From NCBI RefSeq assembly GCF_003688495.1, contig NZ_REFH01000011.1:124001-188000 (forward strand): DNA of 64,000 nt. Direction: 5' to 3'. Shown one piece after another: positions 1 to 8,376 of the stretch. Position 1 is the first letter of the stretch. Every line of letters starts with the position of its first letter. Below the pieces are notes generated by a model that worked only from the letters and a program-made list of their open reading frames with translations, was not told the origin of the DNA and ran no database searches. Origin of the DNA: Flavobacterium weaverense. Its GTDB lineage: Bacteria > Bacteroidota > Bacteroidia > Flavobacteriales > Flavobacteriaceae. The position numbers and the translations under genes were made by a program.

Positions 1-2
1 AT

Positions 3-938
3 TCTGACAAGTGCGGATATAAATTTAAAGCCAAACCAAGTTTTGAAATTTCGATTCATGATGAAACGAAATTTAAATCATATATTCTCTCACTGATTAA
101 CTTATTAGAATCCGATTTAGGCTATGAAATAAAAACAGACACAATAGATGGAGAGAAAGAAGACTTTATGAGTAGACTTAAACCTTATGGATTTGACTAC
201 TTTTTTATAGAATCAGATGAAGACAAACAAGATATAGAAGTGGCTAAATCTGATAATTCTGATCTAATTTCTACTGGCGAATCTATTAAGCATACTGCTG
301 GGAAATGCGCTACGGAAAACGAAAATGTAAACTCCAACGAAAATTATGAAGACAAAACAGATATTGAAAAAAGTTATAATAATGGGTCAACCACAAATGA
401 GGACAAAAATAATAATTCTTTAAGTGCTGTTAAAAATTCAGGAAAAAGAGGAAGTACCAAAACTAAGCCCACTATAGTGCGAAAAAAAATACCAGCAGGA
501 GTTAGAAATAGAATATCTGAATGCTATGGACTTCCTGCAATTCAGAATCCTATTGCAAAACTTGCCTTGGTAAGGATTGTTTATGAATGTACTTTAAAAT
601 ACATTGTTGAACACACACACTATAGTTCTAAAAATAAATTACCAAAATCAAATCACTTTCAGTCAGCATATCGAGATAAAAAAAATATACCTTATCCTTC
701 AACTAATTTTGATGAGTTGCACAAAAATTTCATAAAATTAATTAAAAACCAAGGAATGAAAAGAACATTCGAAAATTTTAAAATGGATCAATTACAACAA
801 ATAATTCACAACTATAATGCAGTTGGAATACCTACCAACGCTACTAATTATTGTGCAGAGTTAATACCAATTTTAGATTTTTTATTAGCTGATGAAAATG
901 TTTTTTTAAGTTCAATAGATTTAACCAATATATCATAA
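3..938 (+). CDS. Hypothetical protein, 5' end outside the window
   Basis: I do not recognise the family. The reading frame is open from base 3, so the gene starts upstream of the window. A first Met codon at 168 is internal, and 55 further residues precede it, including C-G-Y-K-F near the edge, which could be half of a zinc ribbon (inference). A low-complexity Asn/Lys/Glu/Ser-rich linker follows (roughly residues 70-160 from base 3), then a more ordered basic C-terminal half with an I-P-A-G-V-R-N-R-I segment. It ends 4 bases before a Dam-type methylase on the same strand, so the two are probably co-transcribed. A role linked to DNA modification, such as a partner restriction or recognition protein, is possible but rests only on position. 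Confidence 0.75.
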   Translation, partial: SDKCGYKFKAKPSFEISIHDETKFKSYILSLINLLESDLGYEIKTDTIDGEKEDFMSRLKPYGFDYFFIESDEDKQDIEVAKSDNSDLISTGESIKHTAGKCATENENVNSNENYEDKTDIEKSYNNGSTTNEDKNNNSLSAVKNSGKRGSTKTKPTIVRKKIPAGVRNRISECYGLPAIQNPIAKLALVRIVYECTLKYIVEHTHYSSKNKLPKSNHFQSAYRDKKNIPYPSTNFDELHKNFIKLIKNQGMKRTFENFKMDQLQQIIHNYNAVGIPTNATNYCAELIPILDFLLADENVFLSSIDLTNIS

Positions 939-942
939 ATAT

Positions 943-1839
943 ATGTTTTATTCACCTTTACGCTATCCTGGAGGAAAAAATAAATTATCTTCATTTATTG
1001 CTAAAATATGTATTGATAATAATATTCATTCTCATTATGTAGAGCCTTATGCAGGGGGAGCATCAGTAGCAATGTTTTTATTAATTGAAGGTTTTGTGAA
1101 AGAGATTACCATAAACGATAAAGACAGATCTTTATTTGCTTTTTGGCACTCTGTTCTTAATGAAACTGAAAGATTATGTGAAATGATTTTAAAATCAGAA
1201 ATGAGTATAGCAAACTGGGATTTACAAAAAGCAATTCAGAAAGACAAAGAAAATATTGACTTATTAAGTCTAGGGTTTTCCACACTTTTCTTAAATAGAA
1301 CAAACAGGTCTGGAATTTTAAAAGCAGGAGTGATTGGAGGTAAAAATCAAGACGGGAATTACAAGATGGATTGCAGGTTCAATAAGGATGAGATTATAAA
1401 TAGAATTAGATTGATATCGTCTTTTTCAAAAAATATAACTCTTTATAATTTAGATGCTATAGATTTAGTAGACCAGATAGAATTCTCCTGCAAACTCAAT
1501 ACAATTTTTTATTTTGATCCTCCATATTATTTAAAGGCAGATTCGTTATACATGAATCATTACAATGATTTGAATCATATATCTGTTAGTGATAGAATAT
1601 TGAAAATAAAGGATTCAAAATGGATAGTCTCATATGATGAACATGAATTTATAGAAAATTTGTATGTAAACAAAACAAAGAAAAAATACAGTTTTAATCA
1701 TTCAGCATTTGAATCAAGAGAGGGAAAAGAACTTCTTTTTTTTAGTGATAATTTAGTTTTACCCGATGTAAATGATTTTATCCCAACACGATTTTCATTA
1801 AAGAAATCAAAAGGAAAAAAAGAAATTATATACAAATAA
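943..1839 (+). CDS. dam: DNA adenine methylase, Dam/D12 class
   Basis: Transfers a methyl group from S-adenosylmethionine to N6 of adenine in DNA. The N-terminus carries the class signature P-L-R-Y-P-G-G-K (residues 5-12), followed by the SAM-binding V-E-P-Y-A-G-G-A segment (33-40), the conserved F-L-N-R-T-N-R-S-G-I stretch (116-125) and the catalytic D-P-P-Y motif at 192-195. The length of 298 aa is normal for D12-class enzymes, so the protein looks complete. It lies 4 bases downstream of a truncated unknown gene. No restriction endonuclease is recognisable nearby, so it is either an orphan regulatory or phage-type methylase, or it pairs with the unknown upstream protein. The family is certain; target specificity cannot be read from the sequence. 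Confidence 0.93.
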   Translation: MFYSPLRYPGGKNKLSSFIAKICIDNNIHSHYVEPYAGGASVAMFLLIEGFVKEITINDKDRSLFAFWHSVLNETERLCEMILKSEMSIANWDLQKAIQKDKENIDLLSLGFSTLFLNRTNRSGILKAGVIGGKNQDGNYKMDCRFNKDEIINRIRLISSFSKNITLYNLDAIDLVDQIEFSCKLNTIFYFDPPYYLKADSLYMNHYNDLNHISVSDRILKIKDSKWIVSYDEHEFIENLYVNKTKKKYSFNHSAFESREGKELLFFSDNLVLPDVNDFIPTRFSLKKSKGKKEIIYK

Positions 1840-2000
1840 TAACATTTGGCATTATAAAGTTTAGCCCCACCTTGCTTTTGTATATTAATAATTTTATGGC
1901 TTAATAATGGAATCTATAATTTACAGCTAATGTTATCTTTCCAATTTCTCTATCAGTTTCTCCCGCTATCAATAAATCGCTAAATTATAAAAGCTCCCTC

Positions 2001-2507
2001 TTAAACCTTCAAATAAAGATTCTTACTTCCTTTTTTTTCCTTTCTTATAATGCAGTCATCGACGAGATTCCTCATAACTCCAGCAATCTCGATTGATTTG
2101 ACTGTGCTACTAATTTCATTTCTTCTGATCAGTTCATCTCTTATTTCAGCTATTGTTTTTCCAGCCTCTAAAAAAGAAGTATTTACAATGTTCTTACGAA
2201 TTTTCGCTGTTAATTTGGTAGCTTGTTTACGCAAAGCAGATAACTGATTCAAAGGTTCTAATTTGATTTTAAAATCTAATAAAGTTTCAAAAGGATACTC
2301 CACAGCTTTTGCATATTCAACATAATTATCAATATCTTTTGCTTCTCCCTTTTCAATTTTTAAAACACTACTTTTTGATATGCTCGTCATATCAATTATA
2401 TCTTTAATTGAAAAACCTTTTTTAAGCCTAATTTCCTTAAGTTTTACACCAAGGTTGATTCGATATAATGAGGCTTTATTTTCCTCTTCTATAAACTTTT
2501 GAGTCAT
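2001..2507 (-). CDS. XRE-family helix-turn-helix protein
   Basis: Residues 17-75 form a Cro/C1-type helix-turn-helix: G-V-K-L-K-E-I-R-L-K-K-G-F, then S-I-K-D-I and a recognition helix around S-K-S-S-V-L-K-I-E-K-G. The remaining 90 residues are basic and helical. The last 40 (V-M-R-N-L-V-D-D-C-I-I-R-K-E-K-K-G) resemble the end of a winged helix with a beta hairpin, which is inference. The protein is 168 aa and cytoplasmic. It is transcribed away from a non-coding region whose rightward promoter lies about 50 bases upstream of its start, so it is a plausible local repressor of that promoter. No toxin partner is adjacent, which argues against a simple toxin-antitoxin pair. Confidence 0.8.
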   Translation of the reverse strand: MTQKFIEEENKASLYRINLGVKLKEIRLKKGFSIKDIIDMTSISKSSVLKIEKGEAKDIDNYVEYAKAVEYPFETLLDFKIKLEPLNQLSALRKQATKLTAKIRKNIVNTSFLEAGKTIAEIRDELIRRNEISSTVKSIEIAGVMRNLVDDCIIRKEKKGSKNLYLKV

Positions 2508-2553
2508 TGCAATTAACTTTTTTAATGTTATTTAGTATTTATTTTAAAACTTA

Positions 2554-2584
2554 TTTGCATGGTTGAAATATTTTCATATATTTG
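2554..2584 (+). promoter_or_regulatory. Bacteroidota-type promoter, rightward
   Basis: A TTTG at 2554-2557 is followed after 19 bases by TATATTTG at 2577-2584, an exact match to the family consensus TTTG-N17-23-TAnnTTTG. It fires into the non-coding region to the right, where no long reading frame follows for about 1 kb. It is therefore a candidate promoter for an RNA or a long leader. Confidence 0.5.
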
Positions 2585-3565
2585 TATTAGCGAATTGATA
2601 ATTAGCCTTTTCGGCATAATTAAAACGATGTTATCTCGAGTCAAAACGACCAATTTTACTATCGAGAGTATCGTGAAGTCGCTCCATGTCATAAAGTTTC
2701 TTACTTTTGCAAACGGCATGCGAGCGGTTCTCACGTAAGCTTTAGATAGTAACTTTTTAATCAAAAGATTTTAAAGATGGGTTTGGTCGCCCTTGACTCT
2801 AAAGTGTGAGGCCGCTCCTTGCTTTTTCTGCAAGCACTCTTCATACCCGAAATACATCGTTTCATAACCATAAACCTATAAATTATGAGAACGAATTTTT
2901 TATGTATTACTACCTGCATCCCACCTTAATTATCTACTAATATGTAGCTTGCCTTTAGCCGAACCTTACCGAAACAAAGACGTGTTAGCTCAGGATGTAC
3001 TCATGTAAGAGTAGCTTCAATCATCAGTATTATTATGTACTGATACCTGAAATCCTAAGCAGCAATAAAATGAGATTTATGAGCTATCATAATCCCAACC
3101 TATAGCACAACGTAAACCTCGCGTACACTAGGCACTTAGATTTAAAACTTTAATCTTTCAAACTCGCACTTTAAAAGTATTGTCTTTATTTCTATTTTCC
3201 AAATGGTAGTCTTAAGTTTTCAGAATATGTTTCGGGACGGGGAGCAAAAGCAGTCTTTCTAGCCGAAAGGCATAATGTCTATTTATTAAAATAGTGTTGG
3301 CTAAAGGCTTGTTATTATCCTTACAATCAATTGTAAGACAAAAGTCATGAATTTAAAATTTGGTAAATCAAGCACCTGCATCCAAAAATCCTTTGAATAC
3401 AATGGACATAATTTAATTTGAGTTAGTAATCAAGTGATGCAGGTTGTTTAAGATTTTTAAAAATTATTAGCATAATTTCTCAAGTACTAATTCTCTTATT
3501 ATTCTGAAATTTAGCAATAGTTACAAAAAGTCACGGGAAATAATGTCTAACTAATAACCAACAAT
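2585..3565 (+). other. About 1 kb without a recognisable protein gene
   Basis: No convincing protein is encoded on either strand; a 78-codon leftward frame at 2528-2764 has no family features. Structure is visible: a hairpin from CGAT/TCTCGA (2626-2639) with TCGAGA/ATCG (2662-2673); a small hairpin CTTGC/GCAAG (2818-2834); a possible three-way junction (2989-3059); a GCC-GAAA-GGC hairpin (3262-3271); and an 8-bp inverted repeat CTTACAAT/ATTGTAAG (3320-3337). The 9-mer ACCTGCATC occurs at 2912 and 3374, and its complement at 3436. A decayed element or a long untranslated RNA would both fit. Confidence 0.45.
2989..3059 (+). ncRNA. Possible three-way-junction RNA element
   Basis: An outer stem pairs CTCAGGAT (2989-2996) with ATCCTAAG (3052-3059), with one mismatch. 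Inside are two perfect hairpins: TACTC/GAGTA (2998-3002 with 3009-3013, 6-base loop) and ATCAGTA/TACTGAT (3023-3029 with 3038-3044, 8-base loop). The arrangement resembles a riboswitch-like junction but matches no class I know. Stems of this size also arise by chance in AT-rich DNA, so this is tentative. Confidence 0.2.
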
Positions 3566-3655
3566 ATGAAATATTATAAACAAATAACTACTGCTCTAGT
3601 ACTGGCATTAATAGTAATAATATGTCTTTGGATTTTTGGCTTCGGGCAACCCTAA
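3566..3655 (+). CDS. Small hydrophobic peptide, 29 aa
   Basis: A 29-codon frame begins ATG at 3566 after a leader (ctaataaccaacaat) very like the one before the SusC gene (ctaaccaataaccaaaatt at 3927). It encodes a short basic-polar N-terminus (M-K-Y-Y-K-Q), one hydrophobic segment of about 18 residues rich in Leu, Ile and Val, and a G-F-G-Q-P tail. That is the shape of a single-pass membrane peptide. It sits about 290 bases ahead of the SusC gene in the same direction. The function is unknown. The similar leader and the membrane-like composition support translation, but chance cannot be excluded at this length. Confidence 0.4.
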   Translation: MKYYKQITTALVLALIVIICLWIFGFGQP

Positions 3656-3864
3656 ATAAACCTATTGTAAAGATTGGCAAAATCTTTTAAATGCAAGATT
3701 AATAAAGTTACAAAAAACGTTTTCACTTTGAAATTAACAAAATACTATTGAGCTTTTTAACTAGGAAGAACAACTAGAAATCTTTAACAAAAAAATGAAT
3801 ACAGCCTATGATTGAATAAAAAACTAAAAACCTTTGTGCCTTCGCGGCGCATTAATTAAAAAAA

Positions 3865-3901
3865 GACTCTCTACCTCTGTCGGCAAACTAAATAGAGAGT
3901 C
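3865..3901 (+). promoter_or_regulatory. Inverted repeat in the SusC leader
   Basis: GACTCTCTA (3865-3873) and TAGAGAGTC (3893-3901) form a perfect 9-bp stem with a 19-base loop, 45 bases before the SusC start codon. It has no T-tract, so it is better read as an operator or leader structure than as a terminator. Confidence 0.4.
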
Positions 3902-3946
3902 ATAGTAGCATAAAACGCTCGTTTCATCTAACCAATAACCAAAATT

Positions 3947-6900
3947 ATGAAAAATTATTCATTAATCAAGGGTATAAGGACAATAGGGTATTCCTTTATT
4001 TTAGGAATTTACTTGTACTCCCCTTCTATCACCGCCAGCAATAGCGTAACCTATTCAACGTTACAACAAGAGCCAGCACCAATTACTGGTACTATTACAG
4101 ATGGTATTGGCCCCATGCCTGGAGTTACTATTACCGTTAAAGGAAGATCCACTACCACTATCTCAGATTACACTGGTCAGTATTCTATCACTGCCTCTCC
4201 TACTGATGTTCTTGTCTTTTCATTCATGGGGTTCAAAACCGTTGAAGTAGTTATTAGTTCGCAAAAAATAGTTAATATCCAACTAAAGGAAGATGCTACC
4301 GCTCTTCAAGAAGTTCGTGTCAATGCTGGTTATTATTCGGTCAAAGAAAAAGAGCGCACGGGAAGTATCGCAAAAATCACGGCAAAAGATATTGAAACGC
4401 AACCAGTTAATAGTCCATTGGCTGCCATGCAAGGTCGAATGACTGGTGTCAATATTACGCAGGAAACTGGTGCTCCAGGAGGAGGTTTCAATATTCAAAT
4501 TAGAGGGATAAATAGTATTCGTTCTGAGGGAAATGAGCCGCTTTATATTGTTGATGGAGTACCATTTGCATCGCAATCACTCGCTGATCCCATTATAGGT
4601 GCCAGTGCTATAAAGGGACTCGCCAACCCTTTAAATAATTTAAATCCTGCTGATATTCAAAACATAGAAGTACTAAAAGATGCTGATGCAACCGCTATCT
4701 ATGGTTCAAGAGGGTCGAACGGAGTTGTCTTGATCACTACTAAAAAAGGGATTATTGGAGCAACTCGCTTCGAACTTAACTCTTTTACGAGTATAGGGAA
4801 AGTTAGTCGTACTTTAAATGTCATGAATACAAAGCAGTATTTAGCAATGCGGAAGGAGGCATTTGCAAATGATGGCATAAGTCAGTACCCAGCTGATGCC
4901 TTTGACATAAATGGAACTTGGAGTCAAAACCGTGAAACTAACTGGGCTAAAAATCTCATAGGAGGTACTGCTCAAATCAATAACTTACAAGCATCATTTT
5001 CTGGTGGTACCGCAACTACCCAATACCTCCTTAGTGGAACCTTCAGAAGAGAAACCACCGTTTTTCCTGGCGATTCGCATTATGGTAAAGGGGCCTTTCA
5101 TAGTAATTTAAATCATACTTCAGTCGATCAACGTTTTAGCCTCAACTTTTCAACTAATTACACCTCTGACTCCAATAATCTTCCTGGTCGTGATCTAACA
5201 TCACGCGCTTACACTTTAGCCCCAAATGCCCCAGATCTTTATGATAGTAAAGGAAAACTAAACTGGGAAGACGGTACTTTCAATAACCCTTTGGCTTTTC
5301 TCGAGAGCAAATACAAAATCACTAATAAGAGCATAGTGGCAAACGCACTCCTTTCCTATGAAATTCTAACAGGGCTACAGGCAAAAACAAGCTTTGGTTA
5401 TACCGAAACTAGCTTAATGCAAACAATCACGAACCCTTTAACCAGCTATAATCCATTTGACACTAGCACTCATGAAGCATCACTTTATATCGGCAGCGGA
5501 ACAGGAAGTTCTTGGATTATTGAACCTCAACTTAATTACAAGGGCATTTATGGTTTACTGGATTTGGATTTTCTGATTGGTACAACATTTCAAAATCAAG
5601 AAACGAGTAGACTAGCACAAGTGGGATCTGGGTTTACTAGTGATGCGCTGATAAATAATTTGAATGCAGCTTCAACATTATCGATAATCAATCACGAAAG
5701 AATTGAATATCGATACAATGCAGCCTTCGCACGAGTCAACCTTAAGTGGAATGAGCGCTATATACTGAATTTAACAGGCAGACGCGATGGTTCTAGCCGA
5801 TTTGGGGCAGGAAAACGTTTTGCTAATTTTGGAGCGATTGGTGCTGCTTGGATATTTTCAAACGAATTGTTCTTGAAAAAGAACAAAAATATATTGAGTT
5901 TTGGAAAACTGCGTAGTAGTTATGGGACTTCTGGAAGTGACCAAATTGGGGATTACCAGTACCTTGATACCTACGAAGTATCTAATTATCTATATAATGG
6001 CATAGCAGGCTTAGCTCCTTCTCGACTTTACAACCCCGACTTTGGATGGGAGACCAATAAAAAGTTTGAGGTTAGTTTAGAGTTGGGTTTCTTGCGCGAT
6101 AACATTTTCCTCACGAGCACTTGGTTTAAAAATCGCTCGTCCAATCAGTTGGTTGGTATTCCTCTACCTGGCACAACAGGTTTTTCATCGATACAATCTA
6201 ATCTTGCTGCCACAGTACAGAACACCGGTTTGGAAGTGGAATTACGTACCGTAAACCTAAAAAACAATAAATTCTCTTGGATAAGCTCTCTAAATGTAAC
6301 GCTGCCAAAAAACAAATTAGTTGCATTTCCTAACTTAGACGCATCGACCTACGCAAACAGCTTGGTGATTGGAGAGTCGCTCTCCATACGAAAAGTATTT
6401 GACTACACGGGTATAGACCCTGTAAGTGGAGCTTACACCTTTCGGGACTATAATAACGACGGGCAAATAACTTTTGAAGCAGACCGTCAGAAAATAGCTG
6501 ATACTTCTCCGCAGTTCTATGGTGGTTTTTCTAATCAGCTCTCGCTTCGTAACTGGAGCTTCGATTTTCTTTTCCAATTTGTAAGTCAACAAGGACGCAA
6601 TTATCGATATACCTCAACATTGGCTGGAACATTTGTAAATCAGCCAGTAGAAATCGTAAGCCATTTTCCTCAGGATAATTCAACTGCAATAGCACAACAA
6701 TATTCTACTGGAGCAAATAGCACCTTAGTACAAGCCGCATATAATTTCCTTGATAGTAATGCAGCATTCAGTGACGCCTCATTTATACGCTTAAAGACAG
6801 TAAGCTTGTCTTACCGTATTCCTTCGCCTTGGTCTAAAACAGTTTCTGCTACTGTATATGCACAAGGTCAAAATTTCTTAACATTTACGAAATTTAAAGG

Positions 6901-6979
6901 TGCCGATCCTGAAAATCAATCGGTCACTTCATTACCTCCTTTACGTCAGTTTACACTAGGATTTCGCCTAGCCTTCTAA
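3947..6979 (+). CDS. SusC/RagA-family TonB-dependent outer-membrane transporter
   Basis: Outer-membrane beta-barrel that imports oligomeric nutrients with a SusD lid, powered by TonB. Residues 1-30 look like a signal peptide. A carboxypeptidase-regulatory-like domain (about 45-110) starts at I-T-G-T-I-T-D and includes the S-F-M-G-F-K-T-V strand. The plug follows (about 120-270) with S-P-L-A-A-M-Q-G-R-M-T-G-V and the SusC signature I-E-V-L-K-D-A-D-A-T-A-I-Y-G-S-R-G. The remaining 740 residues are barrel strands ending in an aromatic-terminated L-G-F-R-L-A-F. At 1010 aa it is full length. The SusD gene begins 16 bases later and an S9 peptidase follows, so the cargo may be peptides; this is inferred from context. 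Confidence 0.95.
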   Translation: MKNYSLIKGIRTIGYSFILGIYLYSPSITASNSVTYSTLQQEPAPITGTITDGIGPMPGVTITVKGRSTTTISDYTGQYSITASPTDVLVFSFMGFKTVEVVISSQKIVNIQLKEDATALQEVRVNAGYYSVKEKERTGSIAKITAKDIETQPVNSPLAAMQGRMTGVNITQETGAPGGGFNIQIRGINSIRSEGNEPLYIVDGVPFASQSLADPIIGASAIKGLANPLNNLNPADIQNIEVLKDADATAIYGSRGSNGVVLITTKKGIIGATRFELNSFTSIGKVSRTLNVMNTKQYLAMRKEAFANDGISQYPADAFDINGTWSQNRETNWAKNLIGGTAQINNLQASFSGGTATTQYLLSGTFRRETTVFPGDSHYGKGAFHSNLNHTSVDQRFSLNFSTNYTSDSNNLPGRDLTSRAYTLAPNAPDLYDSKGKLNWEDGTFNNPLAFLESKYKITNKSIVANALLSYEILTGLQAKTSFGYTETSLMQTITNPLTSYNPFDTSTHEASLYIGSGTGSSWIIEPQLNYKGIYGLLDLDFLIGTTFQNQETSRLAQVGSGFTSDALINNLNAASTLSIINHERIEYRYNAAFARVNLKWNERYILNLTGRRDGSSRFGAGKRFANFGAIGAAWIFSNELFLKKNKNILSFGKLRSSYGTSGSDQIGDYQYLDTYEVSNYLYNGIAGLAPSRLYNPDFGWETNKKFEVSLELGFLRDNIFLTSTWFKNRSSNQLVGIPLPGTTGFSSIQSNLAATVQNTGLEVELRTVNLKNNKFSWISSLNVTLPKNKLVAFPNLDASTYANSLVIGESLSIRKVFDYTGIDPVSGAYTFRDYNNDGQITFEADRQKIADTSPQFYGGFSNQLSLRNWSFDFLFQFVSQQGRNYRYTSTLAGTFVNQPVEIVSHFPQDNSTAIAQQYSTGANSTLVQAAYNFLDSNAAFSDASFIRLKTVSLSYRIPSPWSKTVSATVYAQGQNFLTFTKFKGADPENQSVTSLPPLRQFTLGFRLAF

Positions 6980-6995
6980 TTCTAAATTTTAAAAG

Positions 6996-8375
6996 ATGAA
7001 AACTACAAAATCTAAATTATTTATTGTGTCAATTATCAGTTTCCTTATTTGCACTGCTTGTGAAAGCTTTACTGAAGTAGATACACCGCAATCACAACTC
7101 ACAACTGCTGCCGTCTTTGAGAATGCCGCTACAGCAGAAGGAGCAATGATAGACATATATGCTCGCATACGAGAAGAAGGAATGGTCAATGGTTCTTTTT
7201 CAGGTCTCTCTAGTTTAATGAGCAATTATTCTGATGAAATGCAGTTTTTTGGTTCAAGTGAAGAAATCAAGCAGTTTAATAACCATACGATTTTATCATC
7301 AAATAGTTTAGTTCTATCCTTATGGAATGCTAGCTATTCTGAAATTTATGCAACAAACCTACTTCTGGAAGGTCTAAAAAAATCAACAGCGATTGATCTT
7401 GTTGATAAGGAGCGACTTACTGGAGAGGCTTTATTTCTAAGAGCCTTTATTCATTTTAATCTGGTTAATGTTTTTGGTGATATTCCTTATATTACAACAA
7501 CCGATTATCTAAAAAACACACAAATTCAAAAGTTGTCTCAAGAAAAAGTATGGCAGCATATTATTGAAGATTTGATTCAGGCTGAAAAATTACTGCCACA
7601 AGATTACCCTACATCGGAAAGAGTTAGAGCGAATAAGACAGTCGCTACTGCAATGTTAGCCCGTGTGTACTTATATAAGAAAGATTGGACTAATGCCGCT
7701 GTGAAAGCAACGGCAGTAATAGAAAATCCAACATACGTGTGGGTTGCTAATCCAGCACTAGAGTTCCTCCGGGAATCAAAAGCAATAATCTGGGCATTAC
7801 ATCCAGGTTTTATTGGAGCGAATACGAAAGATGCGAGAACATTTGTATTCTCAAAAGGCCCACCAACAAAACCCGCTCTCTCCCCACAGTTTGTGGCCTC
7901 ATTTGAGCCAGGTGATCAGAGAAGGAGTCAATGGATACGTACCGTTACAAGTGCAAATGAAAGTTGGCCTTACGCTTATAAATATAAAAAGACATTGGGC
8001 TCTACTCCACCACAGGAATATACCATCCTATTTCGTCTCGCTGAACAGTACTTAATTCGCGCCGAAGCTTTAGCACATCTAAATAACATTCCTGGTTCAC
8101 AGGGGGATTTCAACAAAATAAGAAATCGTGCTGGTCTGTTAAATACAAGCGCCAGCACCGTTGAAAGTCTACTGAACGCAGTTGCTATAGAAAGACGTAG
8201 TGAGTTATTTACAGAACAGGGACACCGATGGTTTGATCTAAAGCGCACCAAGCAAGCGCAAGAAGTGTTGGAACCACTAAAGTCAGAATGGAAAAACAGC
8301 CAGCTTCTGCTCCCTATACCACAATCAGAACTATTATTAAACAAGAATCTTCTACCGCAAAATCCAGGATACTAA
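6996..8375 (+). CDS. SusD/RagB-family surface lipoprotein
   Basis: Substrate-binding lid of the SusCD complex. The N-terminus has a basic start, a hydrophobic core and a lipobox-like C-T-A-C with Cys22 as the lipidated residue; E-S follows it. The middle is TPR-like and helical (L-R-A-F-I-H-F-N-L-V-N-V-F-G-D-I-P). The C-terminal RagB/SusD domain shows the hallmarks R-L-A-E-Q-Y-L-I-R-A-E-A, N-K-I-R-N-R-A-G-L and E-R-R-S-E-L-F-T-E-Q-G-H-R-W-F-D-L-K-R. At 459 aa it is on the short side but complete. It lies 16 bases after the SusC gene and 1 base before an S9 peptidase, so the three are one operon. Confidence 0.95.
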   Translation: MKTTKSKLFIVSIISFLICTACESFTEVDTPQSQLTTAAVFENAATAEGAMIDIYARIREEGMVNGSFSGLSSLMSNYSDEMQFFGSSEEIKQFNNHTILSSNSLVLSLWNASYSEIYATNLLLEGLKKSTAIDLVDKERLTGEALFLRAFIHFNLVNVFGDIPYITTTDYLKNTQIQKLSQEKVWQHIIEDLIQAEKLLPQDYPTSERVRANKTVATAMLARVYLYKKDWTNAAVKATAVIENPTYVWVANPALEFLRESKAIIWALHPGFIGANTKDARTFVFSKGPPTKPALSPQFVASFEPGDQRRSQWIRTVTSANESWPYAYKYKKTLGSTPPQEYTILFRLAEQYLIRAEALAHLNNIPGSQGDFNKIRNRAGLLNTSASTVESLLNAVAIERRSELFTEQGHRWFDLKRTKQAQEVLEPLKSEWKNSQLLLPIPQSELLLNKNLLPQNPGY

Positions 8376-8376
8376 A

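Noticed and set aside
2528..2764. Leftward 78-codon frame near the XRE gene
   Set aside because: No family features, poor composition, and it overlaps a consensus promoter on the other strand.
2989..3059. Hammerhead ribozyme or known riboswitch at the three-way junction
   Set aside because: The core CUGANGA/GAAA layout and known riboswitch signatures are not met.
2951..3308. Long-range pairing of GCCTTTAGCC (2951) with GGCTAAAGGC (3299)
   Set aside because: A 10-bp match in 1 kb is expected about once every two such regions by chance.
2585..3565. Retron or group II intron
   Set aside because: No reverse transcriptase gene nearby and no domain V hairpin.
3831..3850. CTTTGTGCC-TTCGCGG stretch as a regulatory site
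   Set aside because: Resembles short repeats common between genes in this group, with no link to a binding site.
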